Of a stretch of DNA of 64,000 bases, positions 9,060-16,901 are shown piece by piece; position 1 is the first letter of the stretch; every line of letters starts with the position of its first letter. The translations under genes and the position numbers were made by a program. The notes under the pieces were generated by a model, which ran no database searches, was not told the origin of the DNA, and saw nothing but the letters and a program-made list of their open reading frames with translations. Source of the DNA: Brevibacillus fluminis (lineage in GTDB: Bacteria > Bacillota > Bacilli > Brevibacillales > Brevibacillaceae). The DNA is taken from contig NZ_RHHQ01000025.1 in NCBI RefSeq assembly GCF_003710825.1, positions 124,001-188,000 on the forward strand, in the 5' to 3' direction.

Positions 9060-9983
9060 TCAATAACACTTTTTCGAAAGCCACTCAGCTTCTTTATATA
9101 CTGGATTTGGATACTGATAAAAACCCTTCCCGGTTTTCACTCCAAGGTGTCCTTTTGCAACCATTTGTTCCAGTTCCATCGGAGGCTTATCTGATTCATC
9201 ACCAGTCTCGAAGTAGTAATTTAGTTCAATATCTCTTACAACATCAAGCCCAACTTGATCCATCAACGCAAAAGGGCCAAATGTTGTATGAAATTCCAGC
9301 ATCCAGGCTCGATCAATCATTTCAGGGCTGCTATACCCATTCGCCCACAGGAACAAGCACTCTTTTTTGACTGCCCGCCAGACACGGTTAAAGGAAAAGC
9401 CTTGAATCTCTTTATGCGTCTCAAAAATAATACACTGCAATGAATTCAAAAATTGCTTGGCAATGAATTTGGTGTTTTCAGACGTTTCACTATTATACAT
9501 AAATTCAACAGGATCGAGTTTAGGTGGGCCCATATCATCAGGCGCTCCCAAATTGATATTAAACATGCGATCCTTTCGGCTGACATCGGCTCCAATTTTC
9601 GAACTGCACATTGATGAACTATTCGTTGCCAACAACGTTCTCTGAGGGGCCAATACGTCTATTTCCTGCCAAATCTTTTGTTTTAATGCGAGATTTTCCG
9701 GAACAGCTTCAATCACAATATCTGCATCGCCCACGCATTCAGCCAGAGTGCTGCACACGTGAATTTTTTGATACTTTTCCTCTGCCTGCTCTCTTGTCAA
9801 CAAACCTTTATTTACATAGGTCGTAAAAACATTCTGAATATTGTTGATTGCTTTTTTCAGACTATCATTTGATACATCGTAGACATATGTAACTTTATGA
9901 GCCGATGCACAGCGAAAAGCTATCAGCCACCCTTGGGCTCCCAGCCCGACTACTCCCACTTTCTCTACTAAACCCTCGTGCAT
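9060..9983 (-). CDS. 3-hydroxyacyl-CoA dehydrogenase-like NAD-dependent oxidoreductase
   Basis: A 307-residue protein with the two-domain architecture of 3-hydroxyacyl-CoA and L-carnitine dehydrogenases: the Rossmann fingerprint VGVVGLGAQG (residues 9-18), the ADIVIEAVPENLALK block (about 88-102), and the C-terminal helical domain with GFSFNRVWRAVKKE and GHLGVKTGKGFYQY. The start is the ATG after GAGGGGA; an earlier in-frame ATG has no site. In the family the catalytic His lies in a GHPFNP or LHFFNP motif; here that place reads NINLGAP, with Asn144 instead of His. It lies next to BKACE, as L-carnitine dehydrogenase does in carnitine operons, so it probably oxidises a 3-hydroxy acid, but the altered residue warns of a different substrate or mechanism. 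Confidence 0.82.
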   Translation of the reverse strand: MHEGLVEKVGVVGLGAQGWLIAFRCASAHKVTYVYDVSNDSLKKAINNIQNVFTTYVNKGLLTREQAEEKYQKIHVCSTLAECVGDADIVIEAVPENLALKQKIWQEIDVLAPQRTLLATNSSSMCSSKIGADVSRKDRMFNINLGAPDDMGPPKLDPVEFMYNSETSENTKFIAKQFLNSLQCIIFETHKEIQGFSFNRVWRAVKKECLFLWANGYSSPEMIDRAWMLEFHTTFGPFALMDQVGLDVVRDIELNYYFETGDESDKPPMELEQMVAKGHLGVKTGKGFYQYPNPVYKEAEWLSKKCY

Positions 9984-10094
9984 AATTTTCTCCCCTCTAT
10001 ACATGTAGTTACACTCTTCATCTCGCTTTTACACCGTCTTGCAACCTTTCACCATTTTTGCCGCGAACTTTTCATTCATACAGACAACTAACGC

Positions 10095-11054
10095 TTAGTA
10101 CGTTTTAGGAATAGCAGAGATACCTAACATTTCCCTTGCTTGGGCAGGCGTAGCTATTTCACGATTAAACTCTTTGGCAATGCGGACGATTTTTTCAACA
10201 GCCTCTGCGTTACTTTTCAGCTTTTGGCCACGTTTTACATAGATGTTATCCTCCATCCCTACCCTTACATGCCCACCCATCATTATACTTAAGGTAGTCA
10301 AGGCCCATTGATATTTCCCGATTCCAATCGTGCTAAACACGGTATCATGAGGTAACTCACTTATCAGATTAAGCAGGTTTTGAGGCGTAGGATAAATCCC
10401 CGTTTGCGTTCCCATGACAAATTGAACAAAGTAAGGAGGTTTGACCAGTCCTTTCGTAATCAATGCTTTGACAGCCCAATAATGCCCTGGTTGATACACT
10501 TCCATCTCTGGTTTAATCGATTTTTCTGCCATACGAGAGGCAAAATTTTCAATAACTCCATAAGTAAAAGGAATAACACCATCGATTTCTAATGACTCAC
10601 GAGCATGTTGCAGAGGCGACTTTCTTTCAATAAACTTTACTCTTTCCATAAACGGCCCCATATTTAAAGTAGCGATTTCCGGATTAGCCTCCAGGACGTT
10701 TAATCTGCCGTCCATAGTAGACTGAAACCCCAAGCCGGTAGAATTGTTGATGATAATCTCTTTACATTTGCTCCGGACAGCGCCATTAACCTCCAGTATC
10801 TCTTCCGGGTTTTCGGCATTTTTCCAAATACAATTTCGGTCTCTTGCGTGAATATGGACAATACTGGCCCCAGCATTATAAGCCTCATACGCTGATTGGG
10901 CGATTTCTGCCGGAGTTTCGGGAAGAGCTTCATTCACTTCCTTCCCTTGAATGCCACCATTTACAGCGCAAGTAACAACTAACGGGGGTAATTTGCCAAT
11001 TCGTTCCATCCAATCATAACTATTGGCGAAATTCCAAATGTAATTGTTATCCAT
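10095..11054 (-). CDS. Beta-keto acid cleavage enzyme (BKACE, DUF849)
   Basis: A 319-residue member of the BKACE family, zinc enzymes that condense a 3-keto acid with acetyl-CoA to give acetoacetate and a new acyl-CoA (Kce in lysine fermentation, dehydrocarnitine cleavage in carnitine catabolism). The N-terminal PPLVVTCAVNGG and the zinc motif VHIHARD (His67 and His69) are clear, as is the MGTQTGIYPTPQNLL stretch. GGAG lies 8 nt before the chosen ATG; a GTG three codons earlier is less likely. It is the first gene of the operon, about 110 bp from a near-perfect sigma-54 promoter. The neighbouring dehydrogenase-like protein would make the 3-keto acid and the thioesterase would release the acyl-CoA, as in the carnitine route. 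Confidence 0.9.
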   Translation of the reverse strand: MDNNYIWNFANSYDWMERIGKLPPLVVTCAVNGGIQGKEVNEALPETPAEIAQSAYEAYNAGASIVHIHARDRNCIWKNAENPEEILEVNGAVRSKCKEIIINNSTGLGFQSTMDGRLNVLEANPEIATLNMGPFMERVKFIERKSPLQHARESLEIDGVIPFTYGVIENFASRMAEKSIKPEMEVYQPGHYWAVKALITKGLVKPPYFVQFVMGTQTGIYPTPQNLLNLISELPHDTVFSTIGIGKYQWALTTLSIMMGGHVRVGMEDNIYVKRGQKLKSNAEAVEKIVRIAKEFNREIATPAQAREMLGISAIPKTY

Positions 11055-11165
11055 TTTTCTCACTCCTTCTTGTTTGGCTATCTGCTGTTCTTCACCAGTT
11101 TTTTCAGTCAGTTAGTAATGGACAGGTTTCACTAACCGCGAATGAACTGTCACTTTGCAAAAGTA

Positions 11166-11181
11166 GCAATTCATGTGCCAA
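11166..11181 (-). promoter_or_regulatory. Sigma-54 (-24/-12) promoter of the BKACE operon
   Basis: On the minus strand the bases read TTGGCACATGAATTGC, an excellent match to TGGCAC-N5-TTGC with GG and GC ten bases apart. It lies about 110 bp before the BKACE start and downstream of the activator gene at 11455-13188, whose product is the obvious regulator. Confidence 0.92.
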
Positions 11182-11232
11182 CGTTTATTTACGGATAAAT
11201 CGCAACTGTTCGTTACTCTTTCTTTTGAATGC

Positions 11233-11300
11233 GTTCAAATTTATGAACACTTCATATCAATTCGCGTTAAGAAATCGGCACACTGTTCAAATATCGTTAC
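11233..11300 (-). promoter_or_regulatory. Candidate activator-binding sites of the BKACE operon
   Basis: An inverted repeat GTTCA-N6-TGAAC (11233-11248) is centred about 62 bp upstream of the -24 element. A second, half-conserved copy (GTTCAAATATCGTTAC, 11285-11300) lies 52 bp further on, about five helical turns away. Position and pairing suit an enhancer for the activator encoded next door; binding is inference. Confidence 0.55.
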
Positions 11301-11387
11301 ACTTCCTGTTACCTGAAGAATAGAGATTCATGAAGGGGTTTGACCTCCTTGTGTAAAGTAAAAAATGGCGCAATAAAAAGAAGAAAA

Positions 11388-11413
11388 CTGACGCCTTCGA
11401 GTTAAGACGCCAG
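11388..11413 (-). terminator. Intrinsic terminator after the sigma-54 activator gene
   Basis: On the minus strand CTGGCGTCTT pairs with AAGGCGTCAG through two G-U pairs around a 6-nt loop, followed by TTTTCTTCTTTTT. It lies 41 bp past the activator stop codon, separating it from the sigma-54 operon. Confidence 0.75.
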
Positions 11414-11454
11414 CTTTTTGCAGCTATATCAGATACTGTTTGAGGTAAGGCTGA

Positions 11455-13188
11455 TTATATAATTCCTAGCTTCTTCATTCTGTTGTATAACGTCGTTCGA
11501 GAAATGCCTAGGCGTTTGGCAGTGGATAATCGATTACCATTTTCATTCAGTAACATTTGACATATAACTTTTTGTTCGTATTTTTCTAATTCATCTTGCA
11601 GTGTAGAAAGTGTATCCGTAAAGGTACTGTTGTCAGTAACTACCGATGGGTCTGAGTCGTCAGTAAGATTAACATGCTCGTTGTTGCTAATCATTTCGTC
11701 TGTCGAAAAAACGACTAGTCTTTCAATACTATTTCTAAGCTCTCGAATGTTTCCGGGCCAATCATAATGTAAAAAGTCTTGGATTAATTTTTGGGAAATG
11801 CCTTGAATCGGCTTATTATACCGTATCGAAAATTCGTATAAAAAATGGTGGACTAATTCGATAACATCATTTTTACGTTCACGTAAAGGCGGCAATTTAA
11901 TAGTGATAACATTTAGACGATAATAAAGGTCTTCTCTAAATTTTCCTTGTTTAACGAGGTCGATTAATTCTCGATTGGTTGCTGCAATTACACGAAAATC
12001 AGCCTCTATTTGCTTTGTGCCTCCAACTGGATAGAATCTCTTATCTTGTAAAACTCGTAATAATTTGACTTGCAAATCCAAGGGCATATCTCCGATCTCG
12101 TCTAGAAATAGCGTTCCCCCTTGAGCTAGTTCAAGCTTCCCCTTTTTCCCGGTGTTGATGGCCCCGGAAAATGCCCCTTTTTCATATCCAAATAACTCAC
12201 TTTCAAATAATGAAGGAGGGATCGCTCCGCAATTAATTGGGATATACGGAGCACCAGATAATTCTCTGGAATCGTGGATTGCTTTGGCAAATAACTCTTT
12301 TCCTACTCCGCTTTCTCCAAGAATAAGAATGGTTGCGTTCGTAGCAGCAGCTTTCTTACTCATTTCGATTGTTCTTGCTATTTCTTGACTACTCCCTTTA
12401 ATCCCATGAAAAGGGTCGTTGTCCGGCTTTAATTTAGTTACTTCCTGCTCCAAATGCTGGACCTTACGGAACGAGTTAAATAATTCCTGATTTAATCGAA
12501 TCTGGCTGGTAATGTCAGTGTCAACGGACACAACTCCAATGATCTTCTGATTCAAGCGAATCGGATTGTTATTTACTATAACGAATAGATCAGAGCGTGG
12601 GTGATGTTGATGTCTATAAAATGGCTTACCGGTCTTTAGTGTTTTTAGCATCTCTAGATTTTTTGCTTCAAAGTAATCCGTAATTTTTTTTCCGATAATT
12701 TCTTGATGTCCTATGGAGAATATTTTCTCAGCCTCTTTGGTCCAAATTTCAACAGTCTCTTGCTCGTCGATCACACAGACTGATGTGTCAATCGTATCTA
12801 AAATCGTATCAAAATAGGTTTCCAGATATTGATAGGAGTCGTACAATTCCTTCAATACATTCGAGAAATGTAAATAACCGATAGGATCTCCTGATTCATT
12901 CAGAAGCACTAGTAATCCATATTGGCTTAGCAATGCAATCAATTTCGATATCTCTTCGTTCTTACAAACGGTTACTGTTTTTTTAAAGGGAAGGGAATGA
13001 ACGGATAAATTCGTAGAAGGATGAGGCGGGGGTGAATCGATATAAAAGAACTCGCCTACATTATTTTTAACGAAAATGACTAAGTCAACGGTCCCGTTTT
13101 CTGCAAGAAGCTTATCTGTTAGAGGGGATTCAAAAACTTTAAAGTTAGTTTTGATTAATTTTTCAATGCTCGAAAATTTGTGCTTCAC
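11455..13188 (-). CDS. Sigma-54-dependent activator with PAS domain
   Basis: A 577-residue bacterial enhancer-binding protein. Residues 1-115 form an unassigned sensor region that looks partly like a CBS-type fold (LLSQYGLLVLLNESGDPIGYL); 125-235 is a PAS domain; 260-490 is the AAA+ domain with Walker A GESGVGKE (291-298), sigma-54 contact loop GAFSGA (338-343, Ser for the usual Thr) and Walker B TLFLDE (359-364); the last 40 residues are a Fis-type helix-turn-helix. The gene is 270 bp upstream of the sigma-54 promoter and separated by a terminator, so it almost certainly controls the BKACE/aconitase X operon in response to a small molecule sensed by the N-terminal region. Its stop and start are unambiguous. 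Confidence 0.92.
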   Translation of the reverse strand: MKHKFSSIEKLIKTNFKVFESPLTDKLLAENGTVDLVIFVKNNVGEFFYIDSPPPHPSTNLSVHSLPFKKTVTVCKNEEISKLIALLSQYGLLVLLNESGDPIGYLHFSNVLKELYDSYQYLETYFDTILDTIDTSVCVIDEQETVEIWTKEAEKIFSIGHQEIIGKKITDYFEAKNLEMLKTLKTGKPFYRHQHHPRSDLFVIVNNNPIRLNQKIIGVVSVDTDITSQIRLNQELFNSFRKVQHLEQEVTKLKPDNDPFHGIKGSSQEIARTIEMSKKAAATNATILILGESGVGKELFAKAIHDSRELSGAPYIPINCGAIPPSLFESELFGYEKGAFSGAINTGKKGKLELAQGGTLFLDEIGDMPLDLQVKLLRVLQDKRFYPVGGTKQIEADFRVIAATNRELIDLVKQGKFREDLYYRLNVITIKLPPLRERKNDVIELVHHFLYEFSIRYNKPIQGISQKLIQDFLHYDWPGNIRELRNSIERLVVFSTDEMISNNEHVNLTDDSDPSVVTDNSTFTDTLSTLQDELEKYEQKVICQMLLNENGNRLSTAKRLGISRTTLYNRMKKLGII

Positions 13189-13424
13189 AAAAATTCCCCC
13201 TTCTGCTCGTAACTAGTTGCTCCTGAATAAGTCAATTCTACAAATGGTTTCGGGGAGTGAGTTGTTTGGGTCAGTATTCCGAAGCCGCCATAGCTCCTGT
13301 ACTTGCTACGGTTCAAACCGTACTTGCGCTTGATAAGACTAATTTTTGATTCTCCGGCTGCACGGTAACTGGGAAGTGACATGACTTTTCGGCTTTTACG
13401 AATCAACTGGGTCGTAACGTTCAC
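13185..13424 (-). pseudogene. Probable transposase C-terminal remnant
   Basis: A 79-codon frame that overlaps the start of the activator gene by four bases. Its middle (ESKISLIKRKYGLNRSKYRSY, followed by GGFGILTQT) resembles the C-terminal DDE region of some transposases, where an ESKIS..KR.YGL.RS.YRG pattern is common. No N-terminal catalytic part, inverted repeats or partner frame are visible, so this would be a leftover of a lost insertion sequence. The tail after TQT looks unrelated. I am unsure of the family, and chance similarity is not excluded. Confidence 0.4.
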
Positions 13425-13726
13425 ATCATCCAGCAGGATCGTTACATCTGTCGAATGATGGATATCGGATTCTATGACGTTTTATCGGTGCGAAACTTGT
13501 TATCTGGAGAATAACAATTCCATTTTGAGGGTAAGAATTCCTTTTTTCTTTTGCCCCAAAACCCCGACTTCACGAGTTCTTGGAATTCATCTGAAAAACA
13601 ACTCTTGCTCGGAACATGTTCCCATAATACAACAAACCCAGTACCATCAAGGCACTGGATGACATTTTACAGATACTGTATTCGTTTTGCAGGGCCCTCG
13701 ATTGGATGTGAATCATTTATTTGTTC
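13425..13726. other. Intergenic stretch without recognised content
   Basis: About 300 bases between the transposase-like remnant and the SF0329-like gene. I see no convincing gene, promoter or hairpin. Two short plus-strand frames have no ribosome-binding site or recognisable sequence. Confidence 0.4.
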
Positions 13727-14296
13727 TCATAAGGTACTAAGACGTAGTTCATAAAAATATTGCACGATTGGATGCTTTAACTTCATTTTCTCTGCCATGT
13801 TTAAAATTCGCTTTTTTCCAACGCGTCTGTCCACCAAAGCTAGAATATTCAATAATATATCATTGCTCTCCATACTTTCCTCTATAGAAATGGATAAAAA
13901 TTTAGTAGCTACATCGCTAAAATTTGATTTACTTAATGTTACCTGTGCTAACAAAAGCTCCTTTGCATATTCTGATATTTTTCTACTTCTAGCAATTACT
14001 TTTAGTCGATCTTCCGGAACCATTCCCTTGGTATCTTTTCTGACAGCTTCAATTTCTTCATTGCTGATAGGAATTTGGATATCTGGATCATTCTTAATTT
14101 CCAGCTCCGTCTGATACCATTTGATTAAGGTAGTCTTATCACTCATATTGAGTACATTCTTTTTATCTACCGCAATATAACAAAGTCCTGCTTTATCTGG
14201 CAAATAACGATAGCCGGTAGCACGGTATTCAACCCTTCCATTTAACGCAGGACAGAGAAAACTCTCCAGATGTTGCTTCAATTTGCTCCAGGACAT
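13727..14296 (-). CDS. SF0329-like hypothetical protein
   Basis: A 189-residue soluble protein with a strong start (AGGAGGATGGAATG). The N-terminus MSWSKLKQHLESFLCPAL and the following RVEYRATGYRYLPDKAG match my memory of the uncharacterised SF0329 family found in Bacillus and enterobacteria. The second half is predicted to be helical (residues about 110-185), with basic and acidic residues alternating. No catalytic motif is evident and no function is known to me. It stands alone between fragments, facing the same way as its neighbours, and may be an acquired singleton. Confidence 0.65.
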   Translation of the reverse strand: MSWSKLKQHLESFLCPALNGRVEYRATGYRYLPDKAGLCYIAVDKKNVLNMSDKTTLIKWYQTELEIKNDPDIQIPISNEEIEAVRKDTKGMVPEDRLKVIARSRKISEYAKELLLAQVTLSKSNFSDVATKFLSISIEESMESNDILLNILALVDRRVGKKRILNMAEKMKLKHPIVQYFYELRLSTL

Positions 14297-14404
14297 TCCA
14301 TCCTCCTATGTTCTATATTATTAATACCTATTGCTTCAAACTCTATTGCTTGAACTGCTGTGGAGCTTTTGACCATCTGGGCCCTGCATCCATTCGAAAA
14401 GCCG

Positions 14405-14554
14405 TCAGCCAGGATCGATCAAGCCCCATTCACTAGGGGAAAGAGTAAACTCTTTCATCATCGGTACAGCGGCAAATCCTATGATAGATTTGTCTGCGAA
14501 GTAAATTACGAGTCCAATATACACTAGGATAGTATAAACCAGCGCATAAAGCAC
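14405..14554 (-). pseudogene. N-terminal remnant of an MFS transporter
   Basis: A 49-codon frame reading like the first membrane helix and first loop of a major facilitator transporter: a hydrophobic run (VLYALVYTILVYIGLVIYF) followed by ADKSIIGFAAVPMMKEF and TLSPSEWGL, which matches the family pattern NYxDRxxxxxAxPxMxxExxLSxxxxG. It stops at TGA immediately afterwards, and I find no continuation in other frames. It lies between the SF0329-like gene and the acyl-CoA dehydrogenase fragment. A longer frame on the same strand (14433-14684) is out of register with this and is not believed. Confidence 0.6.
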
Positions 14555-14683
14555 CTCCTACATTCATATTAAAAACAAATGAATCCGCTTTCCTTACACC
14601 GAAATCAACTGAGTAAGTCATAAGCGTAGTCGTCCGGTTGATTATTCGCTTCACATACGCTGGATTTGATTTGCGACAACACA

Positions 14684-15383
14684 TTATAGCCCGAGATTTT
14701 TGGCTATGATGCTTTTCATAATTTCTGTAGTTCCTGCAAAGATTGTATCGACACGAACATTTTGATAGTGACGCGAAATAGGATACTCTTCCATATAACC
14801 ATAGCCACCATGGAGCTGCAGTGAGTCGTACGCAACGCGATTAGCCATTTCAGATACCCACCATTTAGCCATTGATACTTTATTTACAATATCTTTACCT
14901 GCAACATGCTCGCTTACCAGCTCATGGACAAAGCAACGTGCTATTTCGATTTCAGTAGCCATTTCGGCCAGTTTGAAGCTGTTATGTTGAAACTTTCCGA
15001 TGGGTTGACCAAATGCTTTCCGCGTCTTAGCATACTCGAGACCCTCTTCAAACATTTTTTCTGCTGCGGTAAGCGACCCTAATGCAGCAATCAATCTTTC
15101 CTGCTGCAGTTTTTCCATCATATAATAGAATCCTTTCCCCTCTTCGCCTAATAGATTACGCTGAGGGACACGGCAATCTTCGAATACAAGTTCACCCGTT
15201 CCTTCGGCATGACGCCCCATCTTCTCCATCTTCTTGGCTTTTATAAAACCAGGGGTACCTTCTTCTATAACAATTATACTTAAGTTGTGATGCATCCTTG
15301 GGCTGTTTCCAGTCTTGCAGACCACAATCGCTAAGTCACAGTCCCATCCGTTTGTGATAAATACCTTTTGACCGTTGATGAGC
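14684..15383 (-). pseudogene. Acyl-CoA dehydrogenase, 5'-truncated
   Basis: The C-terminal two thirds of an acyl-CoA dehydrogenase. Coding similarity begins abruptly near 15383 with INGQKVFITNGWDCDLAIVV, the middle beta-domain, and runs to the normal end (TIFAGTTEIMKSIIAKNLGL). The flavin-binding segments around RKAFGQPIGKFQ and QLHGGYGYMEEYPISRHYQ are present, including the usual LHGGYGY motif. The N-terminal helical domain of about 130 residues is missing, replaced by unrelated sequence with a terminator hairpin at 15402-15422. An internal ATG (15325) could give a 213-residue product, but that would lack a complete substrate site, so I call it a pseudogene. Confidence 0.85.
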
Positions 15384-15401
15384 TGTTATGTAATGAATTA
15401 T

Positions 15402-15422
15402 AAAAAAGACGCCCACGGCGTC
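15402..15422 (-). terminator. Intrinsic terminator
   Basis: GACGCC-CAC-GGCGTC is a perfect 6-bp stem with a 3-nt loop. On the minus strand it is followed by TTTTTT. It would end transcripts from the DUF421 gene and lies right at the break point of the acyl-CoA dehydrogenase fragment. Confidence 0.65.
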
Positions 15423-15648
15423 TCTACGATTCAAAAGCAATGTCTATTCATTGTACTTAAAAAATCAAGTATGCTCTGAAGTAAAGTTTTTAATAATAGA
15501 ATTCAGTCGACAACGCATTGCTATTCATTTCTCATAATTCCTACTATTGCAATACCTACCTAGTAAGGAGTGTTTCTCTTGAAAAAAACATAAGCAACCG
15601 CCCCGCAAGCTTTCTCCTACATAGGTGATAATCCCGTCTAATGGAGGT

Positions 15649-15756
15649 TCACCCCACAATTGTTTCGTAATGCCCAACGCCAGAACCATAGATGGCTTGA
15701 ATGGTAATTTCTTTCATTCCGATACAATGTACACTCCCATACGTTCCATCCGGCAT
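15649..15756 (-). CDS. Possible 35-residue peptide after the DUF421 gene
   Basis: An ATG directly abuts the DUF421 stop codon (TAA-ATG), opening a 35-codon frame that begins MPDGTYGSVHCIGMKEITIQ and ends in ETIVG. Translational coupling could allow expression, but there is no separate ribosome-binding site beyond the end of the upstream gene. I do not recognise the sequence. It may equally be the decayed start of a longer gene, because coding-like sequence seems to continue in another frame. Confidence 0.25.
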   Translation of the reverse strand: MPDGTYGSVHCIGMKEITIQAIYGSGVGHYETIVG

Positions 15757-16356
15757 TTATTGCAGGGGATCTTGTTCTTGCATCTCATCTGCTTGGATAA
15801 AGAGATTCTTTTCTGGATTCGTTGAAGGGATGGTATACTGTACAGCAGCGTTTAATCGGCTGCCGATTAATTGAATTGCTTGTTTTAGATCTTCAATATC
15901 TTTTTTTGTAGCGGCAGCGTATTCAGGGTCCATGTCTAAGCCGAGTCTACCACTTGCTTCAAGTGTGGCAAACCGTATTTGGGATATATCAATGATCTTT
16001 TCAGCACGTATGCGCATTTTAAGCTCATCCACTGTCATTCGAGCGCGCTTTAAATTTTGGTGATTAATTTCCCCATTCTTTATAAGAACGATAGGCTCTC
16101 CCATCACCCACCGTTTCAACCTAGGAAAAAAGATCTCCAAATAAGTCATGCTTAACATGAGCAAAATCAGAATGGCTCCAACATAGATACAGATCCACAA
16201 ATTTTTTGATTTAAGTGGCTCAACTAATACGGAAGCAAGCCCGATCATAATGACCACCTCATCCACCCTCATGGATGAAATTGAATTTTTTCCACTGATT
16301 CTAAACAAAACGTTTGCCGCCAAAAACAAGATGACAGCCTGCAACCAATAGGGCAA
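15757..16356 (-). CDS. DUF421 membrane protein (YetF-like)
   Basis: A 199-residue DUF421 protein: three hydrophobic segments in the first 80 residues (ILFLAANVLFRISGKNSIS, VVIMIGLASVLVEPL, IYVGAILILLMLSMTYLE), then a soluble domain with the family hallmark GEPIVLIKNGEINHQNLKRARMT and ELKMRIRAEKIIDISQI. Members are common in sporulating Firmicutes, and several Bacillus subtilis paralogues are under sporulation control; no clear biochemical role is known. The start is a TTG 6 nt after GGAGGG; there is no better ATG. It stands alone. Confidence 0.85.
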   Translation of the reverse strand: MPYWLQAVILFLAANVLFRISGKNSISSMRVDEVVIMIGLASVLVEPLKSKNLWICIYVGAILILLMLSMTYLEIFFPRLKRWVMGEPIVLIKNGEINHQNLKRARMTVDELKMRIRAEKIIDISQIRFATLEASGRLGLDMDPEYAAATKKDIEDLKQAIQLIGSRLNAAVQYTIPSTNPEKNLFIQADEMQEQDPLQ

Positions 16357-16628
16357 GATTATCCCTCCTTTTTCAAACCATTTTCGATTATTATTGCGTT
16401 CTCGTTACAATTTTATCCAGAGATCATTGAGCCCGTTTTCCATGCCAACGAAAACAAGCCTTCAAGAACAGGCTGGTGAAAGCGATAGTGATGGTTCCAT
16501 CCGTGTGGTCAGCGAGCATTCCAGTATTCCCAGACTCTCTCCAGAACTAGATAGCCAGACGAATTCTTTTGTAAAAGAGATTACATTCTTTGTTTTTCTA
16601 AAAACAAACTTCCCAAGAACGAAGCAGA

Positions 16629-16679
16629 AAAATCACGATTTCACCGAATGCTTGAGCACTCAGAAAGAAATCGTGATCC
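16629..16679 (-). terminator. Terminator-like hairpin after the agmatinase/acetyltransferase unit
   Basis: AAATCACGATTTC pairs with GAAATCGTGAT across a 25-nt inner loop that can itself fold. It lies about 25 bp past the stop of the 50-residue gene and ends that transcription unit. It is related to the hairpins at 1019-1070 and 40785-40841 but is inverted and shorter. Confidence 0.6.
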
Positions 16680-16700
16680 TTTTCTGTTAGAGATGTTATC

Positions 16701-16853
16701 TTATTTTTCTAGAACATAATAATGGACAGGCTCTGGGCCTTCATGCTTCATACAGTGGCTAACCTTCAAACCATGTGAAAAATAATAACGAAACACGGCG
16801 CTTCGCAAGTTCATCGACTGTGTTAAGCAAACGGAATGATAGGGATAATGCAT
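16701..16853 (-). CDS. Small protein of unknown function (50 residues)
   Basis: A 50-codon frame with GAGGTGA about 11 nt before its ATG. The product begins MHYPYHSVCLTQSMN and ends in EPVHYYVLEK; it is rich in His and Tyr and has two Cys. It lies between the acetyltransferase gene and a terminator-like hairpin, on the same strand, and has a coding-like amino acid composition. The ending (SHGLKVSHCMKHEGPEPVHY) reads like the last strands of a GNAT acetyltransferase, so it could be a fragment as well as a genuine small gene. I do not recognise it. Confidence 0.45.
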   Translation of the reverse strand: MHYPYHSVCLTQSMNLRSAVFRYYFSHGLKVSHCMKHEGPEPVHYYVLEK

Positions 16854-16901
16854 GCATACTTAAATCACCTCATCGACAAGCTTCATCAGTTTTTGAGTAG
16901 G

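Noticed and set aside
11303..11360. A 13-codon frame with AAGGAGG upstream in the region between activator and BKACE promoter, considered as a leader peptide
   Set aside because: It lies upstream of the sigma-54 promoter, has a 12-nt spacing and no hairpin for attenuation, so leader control is unlikely.
14433..14684. An 83-codon minus-strand frame overlapping the MFS remnant
   Set aside because: Out of register with the transporter-like sequence, rich in Arg and Cys, and without a start site; it is a shadow frame.
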